From JACDBZ01 sp036262075 (GTDB taxonomy: Bacteria > Chloroflexota > Limnocylindria > QHBO01): 64,000 bases of DNA. Where the stretch lies: NCBI GenBank assembly GCA_036262075.1, contig DATAJO010000040.1, positions 1-64,000 on the forward strand. Reading direction: 5' to 3'. The notes beneath the pieces are model-generated. The model worked only from the letters and a program-made list of their open reading frames with translations, was not told where the DNA came from and made no database searches. The translations under genes were made by a program, and so were the position numbers. Below are positions 61,616 to 64,000 of the stretch, one piece after another (the stretch's first letter is position 1; each line of letters starts with the position of its first letter).

Positions 61616-62635
61616 ATGCACCAGAACCCGGCGACGCGAGCAGGCCAGGAGCGGTTCGACCGCATCGGCGCCGAGGCCATCGAGAGCCTCCGCGGCGACG
61701 CGCGCCGCGTCCACGACCTCGCCGAGCAGTTCCGGTCCCAGTACCGGAGCGACCTCGAGGAGTGGATGCAGCTCCGGGCACGCCTCGACCACCGCGGCGG
61801 AACCCTCCGTCCGGTCGGGACCGATGCGCTGCGCGCCGAGTACGAGGCCCGCGGCCGCGAGCTCGCGGCGCTCCAGTCGCGCCTGAAGCGGCTCGACGTC
61901 GTCGCCAAGCAGCTCGACCTGCTGTTCACCTACCTCGAGTCCAACGAGGACGTCGCCGAGGAGCCGGGGCCCATGGCCGACGACTCGCCGGCGACGATGG
62001 GCCTGCGCATCATCGAGGCCCAGGAGGGCGAGCGGCAGCGCATGGCCGAGGACATCCACGACGGCCCGGCGCAGGTGCTGACGAACGCGATCTTCCAGGT
62101 CGAGTACCTCGACCGCATGCTCGACCCGGACGAGCGCGAGGCCCACGCGGAGCTCGCCTTCCTGCGCGACATGCTGCGCGGCGGGCTCGAGGAGGTGCGC
62201 TCGTTCATCGCCGACCTGCGGCCACCCACCACCGACGTGCCGCTGACACAGACGCTCGCCACCCGCGCCCGGCAGCTCGAGGAGCGCCACGGCATCGCCG
62301 TCGACGTCGAGGTCGACGGGCTCGACGAGCGGCTGACGCAGCCGCAGCGCGCATCGGTCCTGCGCATCGTGCAGGAGGCATTGCAGAACGTTCGAAAGCA
62401 CGCGGCGGCCAGCCGCGTATCCATCGGCCTCGAGGCAGACACCCTCGTGATCGCCGATAACGGTCGGGGCTTCGACGTCATCCGGCTCGCGTCCGCGCGT
62501 GGCCGGAGCTTCGGGCTCCAGTTCATGCGCGAACGCGCCGAGCTCATGGGGGGTGAGCTGCGGATCGAGTCGCGCCAGGGAGAGGGCACCCGCATCCTGC
62601 TGCGCCTGCCGGCGTCGCAGGTCGTGTCACGGTAA
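61616..62635 (+). CDS. DegS/NarX-type cytoplasmic sensor histidine kinase
   Basis: The 339-residue kinase has no membrane helix. Residues 15-130 form a coiled-coil sensor part (RVHDLAEQFRSQYRSDLEEW, LAALQSRLKRLDVVAKQLD), as in DegS. The HisKA_3 domain carries the phospho-His in RQRMAEDIHDGPAQVLTNAIF (His about 163). The HATPase has VQEALQNVRKHA and IADNGRGFD with FGLQFMRERAELMGG. ATG 61616 is preferred because AAGGGGA lies ahead; the frame upstream to 61547 is not coding-like. The response regulator gene follows after 10 bases. Confidence 0.92.
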   Translation: MHQNPATRAGQERFDRIGAEAIESLRGDARRVHDLAEQFRSQYRSDLEEWMQLRARLDHRGGTLRPVGTDALRAEYEARGRELAALQSRLKRLDVVAKQLDLLFTYLESNEDVAEEPGPMADDSPATMGLRIIEAQEGERQRMAEDIHDGPAQVLTNAIFQVEYLDRMLDPDEREAHAELAFLRDMLRGGLEEVRSFIADLRPPTTDVPLTQTLATRARQLEERHGIAVDVEVDGLDERLTQPQRASVLRIVQEALQNVRKHAAASRVSIGLEADTLVIADNGRGFDVIRLASARGRSFGLQFMRERAELMGGELRIESRQGEGTRILLRLPASQVVSR

Positions 62636-62645
62636 GGAGGAGACC

Positions 62646-63404
62646 ATGGTGGACACCCAGAACGAGACCCAGGAGGAGACGCGGACCGATGAGCGTCGCC
62701 GTGGCGGCGATCGCCGGGCCACCGGCAAGACGCGCGTCGTCATCGTCGACGGCCACACGCTCTTCCGGCGCGGCGTCCGGAACATCCTCGAGCTCGAGAA
62801 CGACATCGAGGTCGTGGGCGAGGCCGGCAGCGGGCGCGAGGCGCTCGCCACCGTCGAGGAGCTGACGCCGGACGTCGTCCTCATGGACCTCGGCCTGCCG
62901 GCTCCGAACGGCATCGAGACCACCCAGCGCCTGAAGCGCGAGCTGCCGCACACCGGCGTCATCGTGCTCGCCAGCAACGACGACGAGGACCAGCTGTTCG
63001 ACGCCATCAAGGCGGGCGCGGCTGCCTACGTCCTCAAGGACATCGATCCCACCGACCTCATCGCCATCATCCGGCGCGTGCGGTCGGGCGAGTACCTCAT
63101 CAACGACAAGGTCTTCGCCAAGCCCGCCGTCGCCAGCCGCGTGCTCAAGGAGTTCCGCGAGCTGGCTGTCTACGGCGCCGAGGCGCAGCCCATCTTCGCG
63201 CCGCTTTCGCCGCGCGAGGTCGAGATCCTGGACAACATCGCCCAGGGCATGACGAACAAGCAGGTGGCCTACGCCCTCTCGATCAGCGAGCAGACGGTGA
63301 AGAACCACATGTCGTCGATCCTGCGCAAGCTGTCGGTCAACGACCGCACCCAGGCCGTCGTGTACGCGATGCGCCAGGGCTGGATCAAGATCCCGGAGGA
63401 CTGA
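62646..63404 (+). CDS. DegU/NarL-family response regulator
   Basis: The 252-residue regulator has a 35-residue charged N-terminal extension and a receiver (RVVIVDGHTLFRRGVRNIL, phospho-Asp in VVLMDLGLPAPNG, and Lys in YVLKDIDP). The C-terminal LuxR-type HTH reads LSPREVEILDNIAQGMTNKQVAYALSISEQTVKNHMSSIL. The first receiver acidic pair is VDGH rather than VDDH: one of the two metal-binding Asp residues is Gly, which may weaken phosphorylation. AAGGAGGA lies just ahead of ATG 62646. It is co-transcribed with the kinase and ends at a hairpin terminator. Confidence 0.93.
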   Translation: MVDTQNETQEETRTDERRRGGDRRATGKTRVVIVDGHTLFRRGVRNILELENDIEVVGEAGSGREALATVEELTPDVVLMDLGLPAPNGIETTQRLKRELPHTGVIVLASNDDEDQLFDAIKAGAAAYVLKDIDPTDLIAIIRRVRSGEYLINDKVFAKPAVASRVLKEFRELAVYGAEAQPIFAPLSPREVEILDNIAQGMTNKQVAYALSISEQTVKNHMSSILRKLSVNDRTQAVVYAMRQGWIKIPED

Positions 63405-63427
63405 GCCACGACCTCCTTCCGTACCTC

Positions 63428-63462
63428 GAGAGGCCGCGGTGCTAACCGCGGCTCTCTCATTT
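63428..63462 (+). terminator. Hairpin terminator after the two-component pair
   Basis: GAGAGGCCGCGGT (63428-63440) pairs with ACCGCGGCTCTC (63445-63456) across a GCTA loop with one bulged G, and ATTT follows. Confidence 0.7.
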
Positions 63463-63467
63463 CCTGA

Positions 63468-64000
63468 ATGACCCAAGAACCTCTGTCCGGGCGCCAATCG
63501 GGATCCGCTTTCCCCTGGTATCCGGTCGCTCTCGCCGCGGCCGTCGTACTGGGTGCCTACACGGCGAACCAGGTGCCACTCGACCAAGTCTGGCGACCGC
63601 TCACGGTCAGCCTGACGATCGTCGCGACTGTACTCGTGGGCGCCGCCCTGGTAGGCCGATCACACGGAGTGTCGCTCACGCTAGCTGGGTCCGTGCTTCT
63701 CGTGGTCGGACTTTGGCCGGTCCTCCTCTTGCTGATCGGAGCCGTGATCGCTCTCGGATGGTGGACCGTCCGCAACCGAGCCGGCTCCGTGCGCCTCGCC
63801 GAGCTGGCGCCGAAGCTGAACGTGGTCGCGAGCATGTGGCTCGTTGTTTCGATCGTGCTCACCGCAGCGACCGCAACGGCGCGACCCACCGTTGAACCGA
63901 CGTCTGCACTTGCCGTTGCCCGATCCCCAGCTTCACGCCCAAATGTGTACCTCCTCCTTCTCGATGGCTATCCGCGCGCTGATTCGCTGCGTGAGTACTT
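63468..64000 (+). CDS. DGYPR-family membrane protein, paralogue 4 (runs off the window)
   Basis: The ATG at 63468 opens a frame that continues without a stop to the window end (177 codons). The N-terminal part has four to five membrane helices and the segment VPLDQVWRPLTVSLTIV, matching AVPLDLLWRPLAVSVAIA in paralogue 1. The outside domain starts NVYLLLLDGYPRADSLREY, where the window ends, so the catalytic part is missing from view. Codon use is less GC-biased than in the other paralogues. It follows the terminator of the kinase/regulator pair closely. Confidence 0.8.
   Translation, partial: MTQEPLSGRQSGSAFPWYPVALAAAVVLGAYTANQVPLDQVWRPLTVSLTIVATVLVGAALVGRSHGVSLTLAGSVLLVVGLWPVLLLLIGAVIALGWWTVRNRAGSVRLAELAPKLNVVASMWLVVSIVLTAATATARPTVEPTSALAVARSPASRPNVYLLLLDGYPRADSLREY

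Overview
The window comes from a GC-rich bacterium with many GTG starts, short 4-base gene overlaps and almost no spare DNA. Protein content (DUF5317-like, MalT/BTAD regulators, several HD-GYP and NarL-type systems, many GT-C membrane glycosyltransferases) and the frequent leaderless -10 boxes suggest an uncultured Chloroflexota (Limnocylindria-like) or, less likely, an actinomycete. This placement is inference; no rRNA, tRNA or ribosomal protein gene is present to settle it.

Left end (1-5.84 kb): an accessory block that looks like a resident mobile element. It holds a ParB-like protein, a Cys-rich protein, an HTH protein, a 73-residue Cys-rich protein, and a restriction-modification module (Vsr nickase, C5-cytosine methyltransferase, candidate restriction enzyme) next to an HEPN/zinc-ribbon protein. 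It ends against a MalT-type TPR regulator with a C-terminal BTAD domain whose frame (from 5902) has no usable start codon ahead of its Walker A motif.

Region 9.2-15.2 kb: a micro-ORF encoding a secreted-peptide-like product lies behind the TPR regulator and just ahead of a membrane HD-GYP phosphodiesterase. Then come a DUF5317-MFS fusion, two small membrane proteins and an NtrC-type sigma-54 activator.

Region 15.5-28.8 kb: a transport and catabolic island. A branched-chain-amino-acid-type ABC importer (binding lipoprotein, LivH, a LivM-LivG fusion, LivF) meets a convergent set (XRE-cupin regulator, atypical SDR, bicupin). A divergent operon follows: an M24 peptidase-like protein with a changed metal ligand, TPP-dependent E1 alpha and beta, a 3-hydroxyisobutyrate-dehydrogenase-like enzyme and an amidohydrolase, closed by an intrinsic terminator. 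The substrate is unknown.

Region 28.9-45.2 kb: housekeeping and signalling genes (YtxH-like, Pcm, YggT, a GT4 glycosyltransferase, a lipoprotein phosphoesterase, an MTHFR-like protein with MetE, a hybrid kinase with an HD-GYP response regulator, an FAD oxidoreductase). Between 31.9 and 42.4 kb the gaps are filled by eight copies, all in one orientation, of a roughly 182-bp imperfect palindrome. This looks like an undescribed dispersed repeat family.

Region 45.3-64.0 kb: an envelope-polysaccharide region. It has a PQQ-type sugar dehydrogenase-like protein, an O-antigen-ligase-like TPR protein, at least six GT-C membrane glycosyltransferases, and four paralogous membrane sulfatase/alkaline-phosphatase-fold proteins sharing a DGYPR motif (the last runs off the end). 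A DegS/DegU-like two-component pair sits between them. Many of these genes have a -10 hexamer 6-9 bases ahead of the start codon, implying leaderless transcripts.
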